Origin: Desulfobacterales bacterium HSG16
Lineage (GTDB): Bacteria > Desulfobacterota > Desulfobacteria > Desulfobacterales > HSG16
DNA length: 55,412 bases
Reading direction: 5' to 3'
Assembly: GCA_030377965.1 (NCBI GenBank)
Contig: JAUCGE010000013.1
Location: 1 to 55,412, forward strand
How positions within the stretch are numbered: the stretch's first letter is position 1; every line of letters begins with the position of its first letter. Positions 8,176 through 17,007 of this stretch are shown here, one piece after another. The notes beneath the pieces were generated by a model, which ran no database searches, had not been told where the DNA came from, and saw nothing but the letters and a program-made list of their open reading frames with translations. The translations under genes and the position numbers were made by a program.

Positions 8176-8244
8176 TGAACCTTGATTACAAAGATGCAGG
8201 ATTTCCTGATCATGTAATCCTTCAATCCTTGTAATCAGGGTTCA
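8176..8244. repeat. Inverted repeat downstream of hypE
   Basis: TGAACCTTGATTACAAAGAT (8176-8195) pairs at 18 of 20 positions with ATCCTTGTAATCAGGGTTCA (8225-8244). It sits 75 bases beyond the hypE stop and could end hyp transcription on the minus strand, though there is no strong U-tract. It could equally be a dispersed intergenic repeat. Confidence 0.5.
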
Positions 8245-8318
8245 AAACTTTCATTGTTAGTTGTGACCATCAGGTCATTGGAGTTTATAGGCAAAAATAA
8301 TTTCAGCCCGTTTTTGAT

Positions 8319-9329
8319 TCAGCAGATTCTTGGCAATTGCTCACCCGTAAGCATATCGACAATACGAGTGCCACCGATCCGGGTTTGTAGAAAGACTTTA
8401 CCGGGATGGTCAGTTGTCACTTCTCCTATGATACAGGCATCTTTTCCGTATATATCATTTTTTACGGTATCAAGTACCATGTCTGCTGCATCAGAGGGTA
8501 TTGCCGCAAGTAGTTTACCTTCGTTTGCCACATATAAGGGGTCAAATCCAAGAAGTTCACAGACACCAGCGACATCTGGTCGTACTGGTAGTTTATCTTC
8601 ATAAATCCGAATACCGGTCTTTGACTGGCCCGCTATTTCGTTTAAAGTAGTTGCAACTCCGCCCCGTGTAGGATCACGGAGTACGTGGATATCGGGACAT
8701 GTTTTGAGCATCTTTTTTACCATATGATTTAATGGTGCGGAATCGGTTTTTATTTCCGAGTCAAAGCTCAAACCCTCTCTTTGTGTCAAAATTGCCATAC
8801 CGTGGTCGGCAATAGTGCCGCTTATCAGAATTTTATCACCTGGCATGGCCCTGTGGCCGGAAACATTTACATTATCGGGAAGAGAACCTACACCGGCAGT
8901 ATTTATGAATATTTTATCTACAGAACCTTTTGGCACGACTTTGGTATCGCCGGTCACAATATCCACACCGGCTTCTTTTGCGGCCTTTGCCATTGCATGG
9001 ACGATCTTTTCAAGGTCTTTGATTGAAAAACCTTCTTCGATGATCATTCCCGCACTTAAATATAAAGGTATGGCCCCGCACATGGCAATGTCGTTTACAG
9101 TGCCGTTCACAGCAAGATCTCCGATGCAGCCCCCAGGAAAAAAAATCGGGTCGATCACATATGAATCTGTGGAAAACGCGAGTTTGCCTGTGTTTATGTC
9201 AAAGACCGCACCGTCATCAAGTAAAGACAGAGCAGGGTTATCAAAATTGGGTAAGAGAATCCGGGTGATCAGTTCATGAGACATCTTACCGCCGCTTCCG
9301 TGGTCAAGAAGGATTTTATCTGTATTCAT
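8319..9329 (-). CDS. hypE: Hydrogenase maturation protein HypE
   Basis: HypE is the PurM-like ATPase that dehydrates a carbamoylated C-terminal Cys to a thiocyanate, the cyanide donor for the NiFe centre. Seen here: N-terminal LLDHGSGGKMSHELI, LLDDGAVF, DLAVNGTVNDIAMCGA, TGDTKVVPKG, LRDPTRGGVATTLNEIA, and the essential C-terminus LPRIC with Cys as last residue. At 336 residues it has the usual length. It is the last gene of the minus-strand hyp series; a 123-base gap separates it from hypD. Confidence 0.96.
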   Translation of the reverse strand: MNTDKILLDHGSGGKMSHELITRILLPNFDNPALSLLDDGAVFDINTGKLAFSTDSYVIDPIFFPGGCIGDLAVNGTVNDIAMCGAIPLYLSAGMIIEEGFSIKDLEKIVHAMAKAAKEAGVDIVTGDTKVVPKGSVDKIFINTAGVGSLPDNVNVSGHRAMPGDKILISGTIADHGMAILTQREGLSFDSEIKTDSAPLNHMVKKMLKTCPDIHVLRDPTRGGVATTLNEIAGQSKTGIRIYEDKLPVRPDVAGVCELLGFDPLYVANEGKLLAAIPSDAADMVLDTVKNDIYGKDACIIGEVTTDHPGKVFLQTRIGGTRIVDMLTGEQLPRIC

Positions 9330-9452
9330 TTCAAATTTTTTCTTTTCTTTTTATAAAATTATTATATTTTAGATAATTTTATTTTAAATTAAACAAAACC
9401 AAAAACCTCCGCCATATTCATTGTTCGATGAAAAAGGCTTTGAAGATACTTG

Positions 9453-10544
9453 TCAGCCGTCCCAATACCTGTAATAAGCGGCGCAGGTTCCTTCACTGGA
9501 CACCATGCATGGCCCTACAGGGTTTACAGGCGTACATCTTTTTTTGTACAGTCCGCATTCCGGCGGAATTTTCATCCCTGTCAAAATCTCTCCGCACGCA
9601 CATCCTTTTGGTTCTTTTGAGTCCGGCAATGTGAAATCGAGTCTTTTGCGGGCATCGAATGCTGCAAATTCTTCTTTAATAGCAAGACCACTGGCATGAA
9701 TCTGGCCTATACCTCGCCAGTTTGCTTCTGTAATGTCAAAAACCTGCTCCATGATTTTTACTGCCTGTGGATTTCCATCGGCAGTTACTGCCCGTGGATA
9801 GGCGTTTTCAAGTTTTGGCCGGTTTTCTTCAATCTGTTCTATAAGCATCAGAATGCCGTAAAGGATATCACCCGGCTCGAATCCGGCTGCTACACATGGA
9901 ATTTTAAATTTATTGAAAACAGGCCCATATGCATTCATGCCTATGATGACGGAAACATGTCCGGGCAGCAGAAAACCGTCGATATTTATACCGTCGATAT
10001 TCATAAGAGCATCAAGCGCTGGCGGAACTCTTTTATGGGCGCTTATAACCATAAAATTGTCGAGATTTTCCTGCCGGGCTTTTAAAATAGTAGCTGCAAC
10101 AACCGGTGCTGTGGTTTCAAACCCTACACCGGGAAAAACAATTTTTTTATCTGGATGTTTTCTGGCAAGATCAAGCGCGTCAAAGGTGGAATATACAATT
10201 CTGATATCTTTGCCGTCCGCCCGTTCTGCCATAAGAGAAGATTCTGCGCCCGGAACTTTTAGAAGATCCCCGAAACTTGCAATTATGACATTTTCGAGGC
10301 GGGAAACCTCGATAAATGTATCAATCTCCTCCTGGGCTGTCACACATACCGGGCATCCCGGGCCTGAAAGCAGATCTATGGTGTCAGGCAGAAGTGAGCG
10401 AATCCCGTTTCTGAATATCGACATTGTGTGTGTGCCGCAGACTTCCATGATGCGTACTTTGTTTTTGCTTTTTTTGCAAATCTGTCCTGCAATTTGTTTT
10501 GCAATCTTCGGATCTCTGTATTCATCCAGGTGTTTTATAGCCAT
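9453..10544 (-). CDS. hypD: Hydrogenase maturation protein HypD
   Basis: HypD, with HypC, assembles the Fe(CN)2CO unit of NiFe hydrogenases on a 4Fe-4S scaffold. Family motifs are intact: MEVCGTHTMSIFRNGIR, LSGPGCPVCVT (redox Cys pair), GFETTAPVVAATI, AHKRVPPAL, LPGHVSVIIG, and C-terminal cluster Cys residues in GCACGEILTG, CGLYKKRCTPVNPVGPCMVS and GTCAAYYRY. Length 363 is normal. It lies between hypF (upstream, with a short repeat in the gap) and hypE. Confidence 0.96.
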   Translation of the reverse strand: MAIKHLDEYRDPKIAKQIAGQICKKSKNKVRIMEVCGTHTMSIFRNGIRSLLPDTIDLLSGPGCPVCVTAQEEIDTFIEVSRLENVIIASFGDLLKVPGAESSLMAERADGKDIRIVYSTFDALDLARKHPDKKIVFPGVGFETTAPVVAATILKARQENLDNFMVISAHKRVPPALDALMNIDGINIDGFLLPGHVSVIIGMNAYGPVFNKFKIPCVAAGFEPGDILYGILMLIEQIEENRPKLENAYPRAVTADGNPQAVKIMEQVFDITEANWRGIGQIHASGLAIKEEFAAFDARKRLDFTLPDSKEPKGCACGEILTGMKIPPECGLYKKRCTPVNPVGPCMVSSEGTCAAYYRYWDG

Positions 10545-10574
10545 TTTTTATGTTGTTCTCCGTGATAAGGGATT

Positions 10575-10633
10575 TCCAAATAAATAAAATACCCGATATG
10601 GTAGGGCGGGGTTCCGTCCCCGCCATCTTTCTG
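10575..10633. repeat. Dispersed repeat (family 2) between hypF and hypD
   Basis: The sequence TTCCAAATAAATAAAATACC followed by CGATATGGTAGGGCGGGG and GTCCCCGCCATCTTTCTG recurs with few changes at 22110-22170 and in inverse orientation at 41377-41425. The part GGCGGGGttCCGTCCCCGCC is itself a hairpin. It ends next to the hypF stop and could act as a terminator or mRNA-end stabiliser. Confidence 0.55.
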
Positions 10634-10635
10634 AA

Positions 10636-12915
10636 TCATTTTCCACAGACAGCAGCGATGGCTGCCTGCCCTAAGCAAAGGCCACCGTCGTTTGATGGAA
10701 CTAGCCGATGGGTTAAAACGTTAAAATTCTTTTTTTCAAGCATTTTCACGATACCTTCAAAAAATATTCTGTTTTGAAATACGCCGCCGCTTAACGCCAC
10801 GGTTTTTATTCCGGTGCGTTTTCCAATCTGCTCGCAGATATCTGTAAAAAGAAAAATCAGGGTATTATGAAATTTTGAACTTATCACAGAAAGTTCCACC
10901 TTGTTTTTCAGATCTTTTACAATACCTCGGATAACAGGCGCTGGTAATATCTGGATGCATTCCCCATATGTAAATTCATAATCATATCTCATATGGGTTT
11001 TATTGTGTGCAATCATTTCAAGCTCCATAGCTGCCTGGCCTTCGAAACTTACTTCCTTTTGTAATCCGAGCAGACCTGCCACACCGTCAAAAAAGCGCCC
11101 GAGGCTCGAAGTTTTTGGGCAGTTGATCCCTTTTTCGATCATTTTCACGATAAACTTCAGTTTTTGCTCATCAATTTGTGCAACAAAAGGAATATTAAGA
11201 TCGAAAAGCTCTTTTCCATATGTATTATAAAGGTAACTGACAGCCATGCGCCAGGGTTGTTTTATGGCAGCAGCACTTCCTGGCAGCGGCAGGTATTCCA
11301 TATGTGCAACCCTGGTAAAACCTGAATAGCGGGCGATCAGAACTTCCCCGCCCCAGATACAGCCATCCGTTCCATATCCGCTTCCGTCAAGAGCCAGCCC
11401 TATAACAGGGCCGTCTGCCCGGTTTTCGGCCATGCAGGAAGCTATATGTGCGTGATGGTGCTGAACTGGTATTTTTGTGACATTAACATCTTCAACGGAC
11501 ATGGCATATTGAGAACTTAGATAGTCAGGATGCATATCATAAGCGATGATATCCGGCTTTATATCGAGAATATTTTTCAGATGGGAAATGGCCATCTCAA
11601 AAAAATCGAGAGTCTGACGGTTTTCCAGATCACCAATATGCTGGCTTACAAATGCATTTTTCCCTTTTGTCAGGCAGATGGTATTTTTTAACTCTCCACC
11701 GCAGGCCAGAGTCATAGGAACCTTGCGTTTTAAAAACACAGGTATTGGTACGTACCCCCTGGATCGACGTATAAAACGGGATTTGCCTGCCATGTGGCTT
11801 ATTATCGAATCATCTGAGCGCAGGTAAATATCCCGGTTGTGAATCAGAAAGTAATCGGCAATATCAGACAATCGTTCAAAGGCTTCATTATTGTCTATTG
11901 CAATTGGTTCTTCGGACAAATTGCCCGAAGTCATGACAAGAGCTGTAAAATGATCTTTTAAAAGCAGGTAATGGAGCGGAGTATATGGGAGCATCACGCC
12001 GAAATATTTGTTGTTCGGGGAAATGGCCGGGGAAAGTTTATTTCCCGTGCGCTTCCTGCATAAGACAATGGGCCGCTGTATGGATGACATCAGGTCTTTT
12101 GAATCAGGATCAACATGTGCAAAGGTATTGATGATATCTGTATCAAAAGCCATAAGCGCAAAGGGTTTTTCCTCACGGTTTTTTTTTTGTCTCAAGCAGG
12201 CCACAGCATCATTATTGCCTGCATCTGCTGCCAGATGAAATCCGCCCAACCCCTTGATTGCCACAATCCTGCCTTGTTCAAGCAAAAGTGCTGCCTGCTT
12301 GATTGGGTCCAGACACTTCATTTTTTTACCCTTTGAATCGAAAAGTTCTGTATGAGGGCCGCAGTCGGGGCAGGCGTTTGGTTGAGCATGAAACCGTCTG
12401 TTTTCAGGATCATCATATTCAGCCTGGCAGAGTCTGCACATTTTAAAGGATTTCATGGAAGTTTTGGGGCGGTCATATGGAATATCTGCGATTATGGTAT
12501 ATCTTGGCCCGCAGTTGGTGCAGTTAATAAAAGGATAGCGGTATCTCCGATCACTTTCCGAAAACATTTCGGCAAGACAGTCATCACAGACACACACATC
12601 CGGAGACATCAAAGTAGACCTGCTTTCCTGGTTCAGACTTTTGATTATGGAAAATTTTTTATACCCTGCGATTTTGACATGTTCTGATGATGTTTCGGTA
12701 ATATGGGCGAGAGGAGGTTTTTTTTTTGCAATTGACCTGCTAAAAACTTCGATAGAAGAAGGGCTGCCTTCCACATGGATACGAACACCTGAAGATGTAT
12801 TGGATACATGCCCCAAAAGTCCGTGTTCTGCCGCAAGCTGATAAATAAAAGGACGGAATCCGACTCCCTGAACGATACCGTTTATTTTTATCTGCCTTGC
12901 AATATCTTTGTTCAT
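10636..12915 (-). CDS. hypF: Carbamoyltransferase HypF
   Basis: HypF converts carbamoyl phosphate and ATP to a carbamoyl group on the HypE C-terminal Cys. Domains are in the usual order: acylphosphatase-like N-terminus (GIVQGVGFRPFIYQLA, residues ~12-27), two zinc-finger pairs (VCVCDDCLAEMF with INCTNCGPRY; CRLCQAEY with NACPDCGP), a YrdC-like domain (AIKGLGGFHLAADA; TSGNLSEEPI), and the Kae1-like carbamoyltransferase domain with HHHAHIASCMAEN and ALDGSGYGTDG. At 759 residues it is full length and no key residue is obviously missing. It is separated from hypC by the small plus-strand gene at 12997. Confidence 0.96.
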   Translation of the reverse strand: MNKDIARQIKINGIVQGVGFRPFIYQLAAEHGLLGHVSNTSSGVRIHVEGSPSSIEVFSRSIAKKKPPLAHITETSSEHVKIAGYKKFSIIKSLNQESRSTLMSPDVCVCDDCLAEMFSESDRRYRYPFINCTNCGPRYTIIADIPYDRPKTSMKSFKMCRLCQAEYDDPENRRFHAQPNACPDCGPHTELFDSKGKKMKCLDPIKQAALLLEQGRIVAIKGLGGFHLAADAGNNDAVACLRQKKNREEKPFALMAFDTDIINTFAHVDPDSKDLMSSIQRPIVLCRKRTGNKLSPAISPNNKYFGVMLPYTPLHYLLLKDHFTALVMTSGNLSEEPIAIDNNEAFERLSDIADYFLIHNRDIYLRSDDSIISHMAGKSRFIRRSRGYVPIPVFLKRKVPMTLACGGELKNTICLTKGKNAFVSQHIGDLENRQTLDFFEMAISHLKNILDIKPDIIAYDMHPDYLSSQYAMSVEDVNVTKIPVQHHHAHIASCMAENRADGPVIGLALDGSGYGTDGCIWGGEVLIARYSGFTRVAHMEYLPLPGSAAAIKQPWRMAVSYLYNTYGKELFDLNIPFVAQIDEQKLKFIVKMIEKGINCPKTSSLGRFFDGVAGLLGLQKEVSFEGQAAMELEMIAHNKTHMRYDYEFTYGECIQILPAPVIRGIVKDLKNKVELSVISSKFHNTLIFLFTDICEQIGKRTGIKTVALSGGVFQNRIFFEGIVKMLEKKNFNVLTHRLVPSNDGGLCLGQAAIAAVCGK

Positions 12916-12930
12916 AATATTATTTTATGT

Positions 12931-12957
12931 TTGACAATCGTTTGTCGTGTATATTAT
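12931..12957 (+). promoter_or_regulatory. Possible sigma-70-type promoter of the small gene at 12997
   Basis: TTGACA (12931-12936) and TATTAT (12952-12957) are separated by 15 bases, slightly short of the optimum, and 39 bases lie between the -10 and the ATG. A small dyad GACAA-TCGT-TTGTC overlaps the -35. It is seen by eye only. Confidence 0.35.
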
Positions 12958-12996
12958 GGAAATACCTTTTACCAATAACGACGCAGGAGATATATT

Positions 12997-13155
12997 ATGG
13001 AAATCGGTGATAAAGTAAAGTTCAAATTCGGAAAAAAGAAGGAAGAAAAGGAAGGAACAATTGTAAAATTGTTTGACAAAGGTGTTTGTTTGAAAGTCGA
13101 TTTTCCCAATCACAAGGAAAAAATCGTCCGCCGGAAACGCCATCAACTGTCCTGA
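12997..13155 (+). CDS. Small basic KOW/SH3-like protein
   Basis: This 52-residue ORF has a strong AGGAG (12985-12989) seven bases before its ATG. The protein starts MEIGDKVKFKFGKKK and continues with EGTIVKLFDKGVCLKVDF and KIVRRKRHQL, an alternating-strand pattern like KOW or small SH3-barrel folds (the conserved start VGDKV.F, then G.I..L), and it is rich in Lys and Arg. Such small barrels often bind RNA or ribosomal components; here that is inference. It lies on the opposite strand between hypC and hypF, so it splits the hyp series and must have its own promoter. I do not recognise a named family. Confidence 0.75.
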   Translation: MEIGDKVKFKFGKKKEEKEGTIVKLFDKGVCLKVDFPNHKEKIVRRKRHQLS

Positions 13156-13238
13156 TCTTAAATTTCTGAATTTTAAATTTTTTCGCTCTCGTTTGTCTTG
13201 TTTCCAGGCTTCGGCCTGGAAATGCAGACATTTAAAAG

Positions 13239-13475
13239 CTATCCGGCTTCCCTCTCTTCAGCCATACGCACTGCCTCTTTTAGAAGATCCAAAGATTCTT
13301 TTGCTGCTATCTCATCGATTTTCTGGATAGCAAATCCCGCGTGGACTATAACATACTCTCCAACTTCTGCATCCGCCATCAGAAGCAGGCTTGCGGTTCT
13401 TGTGACTCCGTCCACATCAATAGTAGCGATATCATTTGAAATTTCGGTTATTTTAGAAGGGATTGCAAGGCACAT
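13239..13475 (-). CDS. hypC: Hydrogenase maturation chaperone HypC
   Basis: The 78-residue protein begins with the signature MCLAIP, whose Cys2 binds the Fe(CN)2CO fragment with HypD and delivers it to the hydrogenase large subunit. DVDGVTRTASLLLM, VGEYVIVHAGFAIQKID and the C-terminal acidic helix match the HypC/HupF/HybG family. Its start overlaps the 3' end of the protease gene by 23 bases, so the two are translationally linked. Confidence 0.96.
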   Translation of the reverse strand: MCLAIPSKITEISNDIATIDVDGVTRTASLLLMADAEVGEYVIVHAGFAIQKIDEIAAKESLDLLKEAVRMAEEREAG

Positions 13476-13971
13476 GGTCTTCTATTTCCTTTTTTTCGCA
13501 GGTGGCACCCAGTTTTTCGGTCTCTTCAATCACCATTTTAAGCATCTGCTCGATTTTTGATGAAATCAGGGGTGTTGGTTGTATACCGTAATTTGTCATA
13601 TCCTTGGGTTCCACGCCTAAAATTACGGTTTCAGGCACATGATCCAGTGCCTGACAAAGTGTGAGAGCTTCTAAAAAGTCGATCTGGTGCAAAGAATTTT
13701 TTGCCCTGATTCTTTCTGGAATATCTTCATGATCGATTCTGTACAGCGTACCAGGTTCTCCACCATTTCTGATCACATCAACAACAATCAGCCGATCTGC
13801 CTCAGAGATGGTTCCCATGAGATTCATTCCCAGCACCCCGCCGTCAACTACGGAAACATTTTCTGAAAAATTATATTCCCGGTTCAAACGGTTTATTACA
13901 TGAATACCGAAGCCCTCGTCGGTCAAAAGCAGACATCCGACTCCAAGAATCATGATATGCGGTTGTTCCAT
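13453..13971 (-). CDS. Hydrogenase maturation endopeptidase (HyaD/HybD family)
   Basis: This family removes the C-terminal extension of the NiFe hydrogenase large subunit once Ni is in place. ILGVGCLLLTDEGFG is the N-terminal motif (with Cys where Asn is usual in GN), with a nickel-ligand acidic residue in DEG; VVDGGVLGM and ADRLIVVDVI supply the next conserved acidic residue, and SLHQIDFLEAL the His. It is 172 residues, normal length. It is the first gene of the minus-strand hyp series. Its substrate hydrogenase is not in this window, so the subtype cannot be named. Confidence 0.92.
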   Translation of the reverse strand: MEQPHIMILGVGCLLLTDEGFGIHVINRLNREYNFSENVSVVDGGVLGMNLMGTISEADRLIVVDVIRNGGEPGTLYRIDHEDIPERIRAKNSLHQIDFLEALTLCQALDHVPETVILGVEPKDMTNYGIQPTPLISSKIEQMLKMVIEETEKLGATCEKKEIEDHVPCNPF

Positions 13972-14248
13972 GTTTTATCCTGAAAAAAAAATTATACGAA
14001 AATTGAGTTTATAACATCTTGCCGTTATCTGGAGGCAGTGATGATGTTCCACGCAATTTTCATGATTTGTCGTTACCAGAGGTCACGAAAATATAAGACT
14101 TTAAGGGCAGTGGATGAAATAACAATTAATTTCATCCAAGACCTTACCGTAAAGTCTATAATGAAAAAACAAGAAGGCTATTTACCACTAAACTTAAACG
14201 GGTGCAAGACATGGATGGATAAAAAATGAATTAATACAGGCTAAAGAA

Positions 14249-14298
14249 GAAAAAAATCCCGCCGGTTGAAGAAAGGGGGGAGAACAGACCGGCGGGAT
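14249..14298 (-). terminator. Rho-independent terminator of the minus-strand PHA operon
   Basis: ATCCCGCCGGT (14256-14266) and ACCGGCGGGAT (14288-14298) form a perfect 11-bp stem; read on the minus strand it is followed by a run of T (the A-run just left of 14256). It lies about 30 bases after the stop of the gene at 14331. Confidence 0.85.
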
Positions 14299-14330
14299 AT
14301 CGGGCAGAGTTAACACAAAATATGAGTTCT

Positions 14331-14963
14331 TCATTCTTTTGTATTGTTTTCTCTGCCGCCATCCTTTTTTTCGTTTGATTGTTCCAGATCAGTTTGAGGT
14401 GTTGCTTCAGTTTGAGCTTCTGGTTTATCCTCAGACTTAATTTCTGATTTGACAGCGTTGACATATTGCCCCATACCATCAAACATCTTCTGGAAAAGAC
14501 GGCTCTGGTCTTTGGCAATGTCTTGCAGGTTTGACATCGCCTCTGTTTCCATCGGGTTCTTTACATTTAAGAGCATTTTCAGATGCCGGATGGTTTCTTC
14601 CTGATCCGTGCATTTTTCTTTTAGCTTTTCATACTTTTGAACCAGTTGCAGATGCTCTTCTCTATGAACAAAACCCATTAACGACAGGTAATCTGTAAAG
14701 GAATTTTTGAATTTTTCCCCGGCTTCCTTTGCCATGTCCTGGTATTCAGAACTATTTTCTGAAAATTGATCCAGCCCGTAAAGTTTACGGAATAAATTTG
14801 CTATTTCCGCAAATTCGGAACACTGAGAGGACGACTGATCACTGGTACCGGAAAATCCTGAAAAGCCTTTTTTGATCCAGGCATTGAACTCGTCTGCCTG
14901 ATTCATACTTTTTGCCGAATTGATGAGAAAATGACCCCAGAATTCCAGAAATTTTTGATCCAT
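14331..14963 (-). CDS. PhaE-like / phasin-like coiled-coil protein of the PHA locus
   Basis: The 210-residue protein starts MDQKFLEFWGHFLINSAKSM, with GGAG eight bases before this ATG; an upstream in-frame ATG inside the previous gene is less likely. The body is helical with a Leu/Lys coiled coil (QLVQKYEKLKEKC, then EETIRHLKMLL) and motifs of the type seen in PhaE: DYLSLMGFVHREEHLQL resembles the segment before the PhaE coiled coil. The C-terminal ~45 residues are acidic and disordered (Glu, Lys, Gln, Asn). It follows the PhaC-like hydrolase by 37 bases, so it may be that enzyme's partner as PhaE is for PhaC, or a phasin. A strong terminator ends the operon after it. Confidence 0.6.
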   Translation of the reverse strand: MDQKFLEFWGHFLINSAKSMNQADEFNAWIKKGFSGFSGTSDQSSSQCSEFAEIANLFRKLYGLDQFSENSSEYQDMAKEAGEKFKNSFTDYLSLMGFVHREEHLQLVQKYEKLKEKCTDQEETIRHLKMLLNVKNPMETEAMSNLQDIAKDQSRLFQKMFDGMGQYVNAVKSEIKSEDKPEAQTEATPQTDLEQSNEKKDGGRENNTKE

Positions 14964-15000
14964 TGCATCTGCTCCGTTATAGATAAGATTTAAAAAAAAA

Positions 15001-16569
15001 TTATTCCTGATCTGCTTCGGCCATTTCCTTATCCAGATCAAGTTGAAACCGAACAGGCCCCCGATATTTTTCTTCACCGAAGATGCCGTGGAGAGGGCAT
15101 GCTGATTTTGGATCTGACCAGGATGTAGCTATAGCAACATGTCCTTTGGGAAATGCGGATGTTTCCACTTCAATAAAATCACTGGGAGCTATGGCTGAAT
15201 TTTTTTCAACTAGATCGTCATGTTCACCATAGCAGATCAGCCATTTTATCTTTTTTTCCTGAATACGCTTGAGATTGAGCTTTTTCCCGAACAATTTTAC
15301 AGGAAGTGTGCCATCATCGGTTATAGGATCATTGAATGACGCATAGCTCATTTCGGTAATACCAATAGGCAGATCCCGGCGTTCGTTTTGCAGCCAGTAA
15401 TTGAGAGCTGCTGCTGTTTTGCTGATTTTTGGCTCTTTTCCATTTCTCGGACTCAACATCATTACATCACGATAAAAAGCAACTAAAGGCGCATTGTTCT
15501 CTATGCTTTTAAGCTTGTACACCCAGCCCATTAACAATCCATCAGCTACTTTGTTGCCGTTGGGCAATGTTTTTGTACCGTAAAGCAGGCTGTTAAAGCG
15601 AGAGGGCAGACCCTTTAAAAAATCGGTGAATCCGACGCTTCTGGTGCCGTCAATAGGGGATACACATGTAATGAGCGCATCCACCAGGCCATCCAGCTTA
15701 CCGGAGAGCATATCGCAAACAGCCAGAAAACCGCCCTGGCAATAACCATTCAAGGTAACTGGTTTGCCGTGTCTTGCCTTTATAGTCTCACAGAAATACT
15801 GAGTATCGTTGGCATCATCTTCTCCGGTCATGATCTGCAGAGCAGGTGTATCCGCTATTTCTTTTAATACCCTGATATATGTAGGTATCCCTTGATTCGC
15901 AAAACAATGGCAGTAGCTCCTGTTGTCATGAGGCAGAAATGAAAGAATATTGGCTCCCAGTACAAATGGCGGAATAATTAAAATCGGTTTGGCTGAAGAA
16001 TTAACTTGGACAGCCTTGTTGACAGGGAGTACCTGATAAAGTACGAACCGATCTGTTTCAGCCACTTTGATGTTGCCGTCACCTTCGAAATGAAACCCGA
16101 ATTCGGACTCGATATCCAAAATAGCCTTGGGATAAACGTTGGCCATCCTGTCCGCTATTTTCTCCTGGCGTTCAATTAGAGCCTTGAAGTCTTCCCCTTT
16201 CAACTTATAGATAGTGTTGAACCATGCAGCCAGAGCATGTTGGGTTTCCCGTGCATTGAATTCGTTGAATGCATTCATGCTGCTGGAAAGAAAACGGTTC
16301 ATGATATCCACATTGAAATCAAGCAGATCAAGATAGGCATCCATAGTTTCATCAGGGGATGCTTTTGCAAGCTTATCCTGTTCTGCCTGATAAAAATAGC
16401 GCATGGAAATCATGAATGGTGTCATGAACTCGTCATAATATCTTGCAAAGCCACTTGCATAATTTTGCAGGGTACTGACCTGCCTGACAATCGTTTCTGC
16501 CGGAAGAAACAGACTACCGAGCAGTTTTTCCGAGCAGATTTCCTTTGAAAAAACGCCTGGATCTATCAT
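15001..16569 (-). CDS. PhaC-like alpha/beta-hydrolase (PHA synthase-related)
   Basis: The 522-residue protein has a PHA-synthase-like active site: NGYCQGGFLAVCDML is the lipase-box variant G-x-C-x-G-G with nucleophilic Cys, ICYGEHDDLVEK carries the general-base Asp, and FPKGHVAIATS the His. The N-terminal ~150 residues are helical, as in type I synthases, but IIPPFVLGANILSFLPHDN is unlike canonical PhaC. It is therefore a divergent synthase or a PHA-acting thioesterase/depolymerase. It sits downstream of two phasin genes, transcribed away from phaR and phaEC. I would call its function PHA-related with good confidence, the reaction not. Confidence 0.7.
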   Translation of the reverse strand: MIDPGVFSKEICSEKLLGSLFLPAETIVRQVSTLQNYASGFARYYDEFMTPFMISMRYFYQAEQDKLAKASPDETMDAYLDLLDFNVDIMNRFLSSSMNAFNEFNARETQHALAAWFNTIYKLKGEDFKALIERQEKIADRMANVYPKAILDIESEFGFHFEGDGNIKVAETDRFVLYQVLPVNKAVQVNSSAKPILIIPPFVLGANILSFLPHDNRSYCHCFANQGIPTYIRVLKEIADTPALQIMTGEDDANDTQYFCETIKARHGKPVTLNGYCQGGFLAVCDMLSGKLDGLVDALITCVSPIDGTRSVGFTDFLKGLPSRFNSLLYGTKTLPNGNKVADGLLMGWVYKLKSIENNAPLVAFYRDVMMLSPRNGKEPKISKTAAALNYWLQNERRDLPIGITEMSYASFNDPITDDGTLPVKLFGKKLNLKRIQEKKIKWLICYGEHDDLVEKNSAIAPSDFIEVETSAFPKGHVAIATSWSDPKSACPLHGIFGEEKYRGPVRFQLDLDKEMAEADQE

Positions 16570-16595
16570 TGATTTACCTCCTGTCTTGCAGAGTG

Positions 16596-16625
16596 CGGCC
16601 TGTGGAATAAAAGAGACACAGGCCG
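16596..16625 (-). other. Intercistronic hairpin between phasin and PhaC-like gene
   Basis: CGGCCTGTG (16596-16604) and CACAGGCCG (16617-16625) are a perfect 9-bp inverted repeat with no U-tract. It lies between the phasin stop (16656) and the PhaC-like start (16569). It could trap 3' exonucleases or partly terminate so that the structural phasin is made in excess over the enzyme; this is inference. Confidence 0.5.
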
Positions 16626-16655
16626 TAGGGGCTTTAGACTTTATCTTTATAATAT

Positions 16656-16925
16656 CTATTTGGTTTCGTCTTTTCCAAAATATTCTTCTACCCGTTCAAA
16701 GTTTTTTTCAACGGTATCAAGGAATGTTTCGCGTCCTTTTTTATAGGTGTCGATCCAGGTGGTGATGGCTTGTTTCCCGTCTGCGGGAAGCCAGGGGGCC
16801 TGCTCTACAAACATGTTGACCATTTTTTCACCTTGTTCCTGAAGGGTACTCATAGCCTTGAATGAATTATCGAAAGTTGTCTTCTGAAAATCGATCATCT
16901 GTTTGAACAATTGTTTCTGATCCAT
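16656..16925 (-). CDS. Phasin family protein
   Basis: The 89-residue all-helical protein starts MDQKQLFKQMIDFQKTTFDN and has the typical phasin pattern: amphipathic helix with QKTTFDNSF, a Met/Gln turn (TLQEQGEKMVNMF), then WLPADGKQAITTWIDTYKKG. Phasins coat PHA granules and control their number and size. It shares this pattern, including F.NSF and the PW turn, with the next phasin (17008), so the pair arose by duplication. A hairpin follows its stop. Confidence 0.8.
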   Translation of the reverse strand: MDQKQLFKQMIDFQKTTFDNSFKAMSTLQEQGEKMVNMFVEQAPWLPADGKQAITTWIDTYKKGRETFLDTVEKNFERVEEYFGKDETK

Positions 16926-17007
16926 GATGTGACTCCTTAAATTTTAAATTTACAATATTATTTTAGTAGAGGCAAGCCTTTGTTGAAAAAAAATCGCAAT
17001 ATATTCT

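Noticed and set aside
9913-10587. Plus-strand ORF of 224 codons
   Set aside because: Antisense to hypD, which has all family motifs.
14038-14229. Plus-strand ORF of 63 codons between the protease and the PHA terminator
   Set aside because: No ribosome binding site or recognisable pattern; treated as non-coding leader of the hydrogenase protease.
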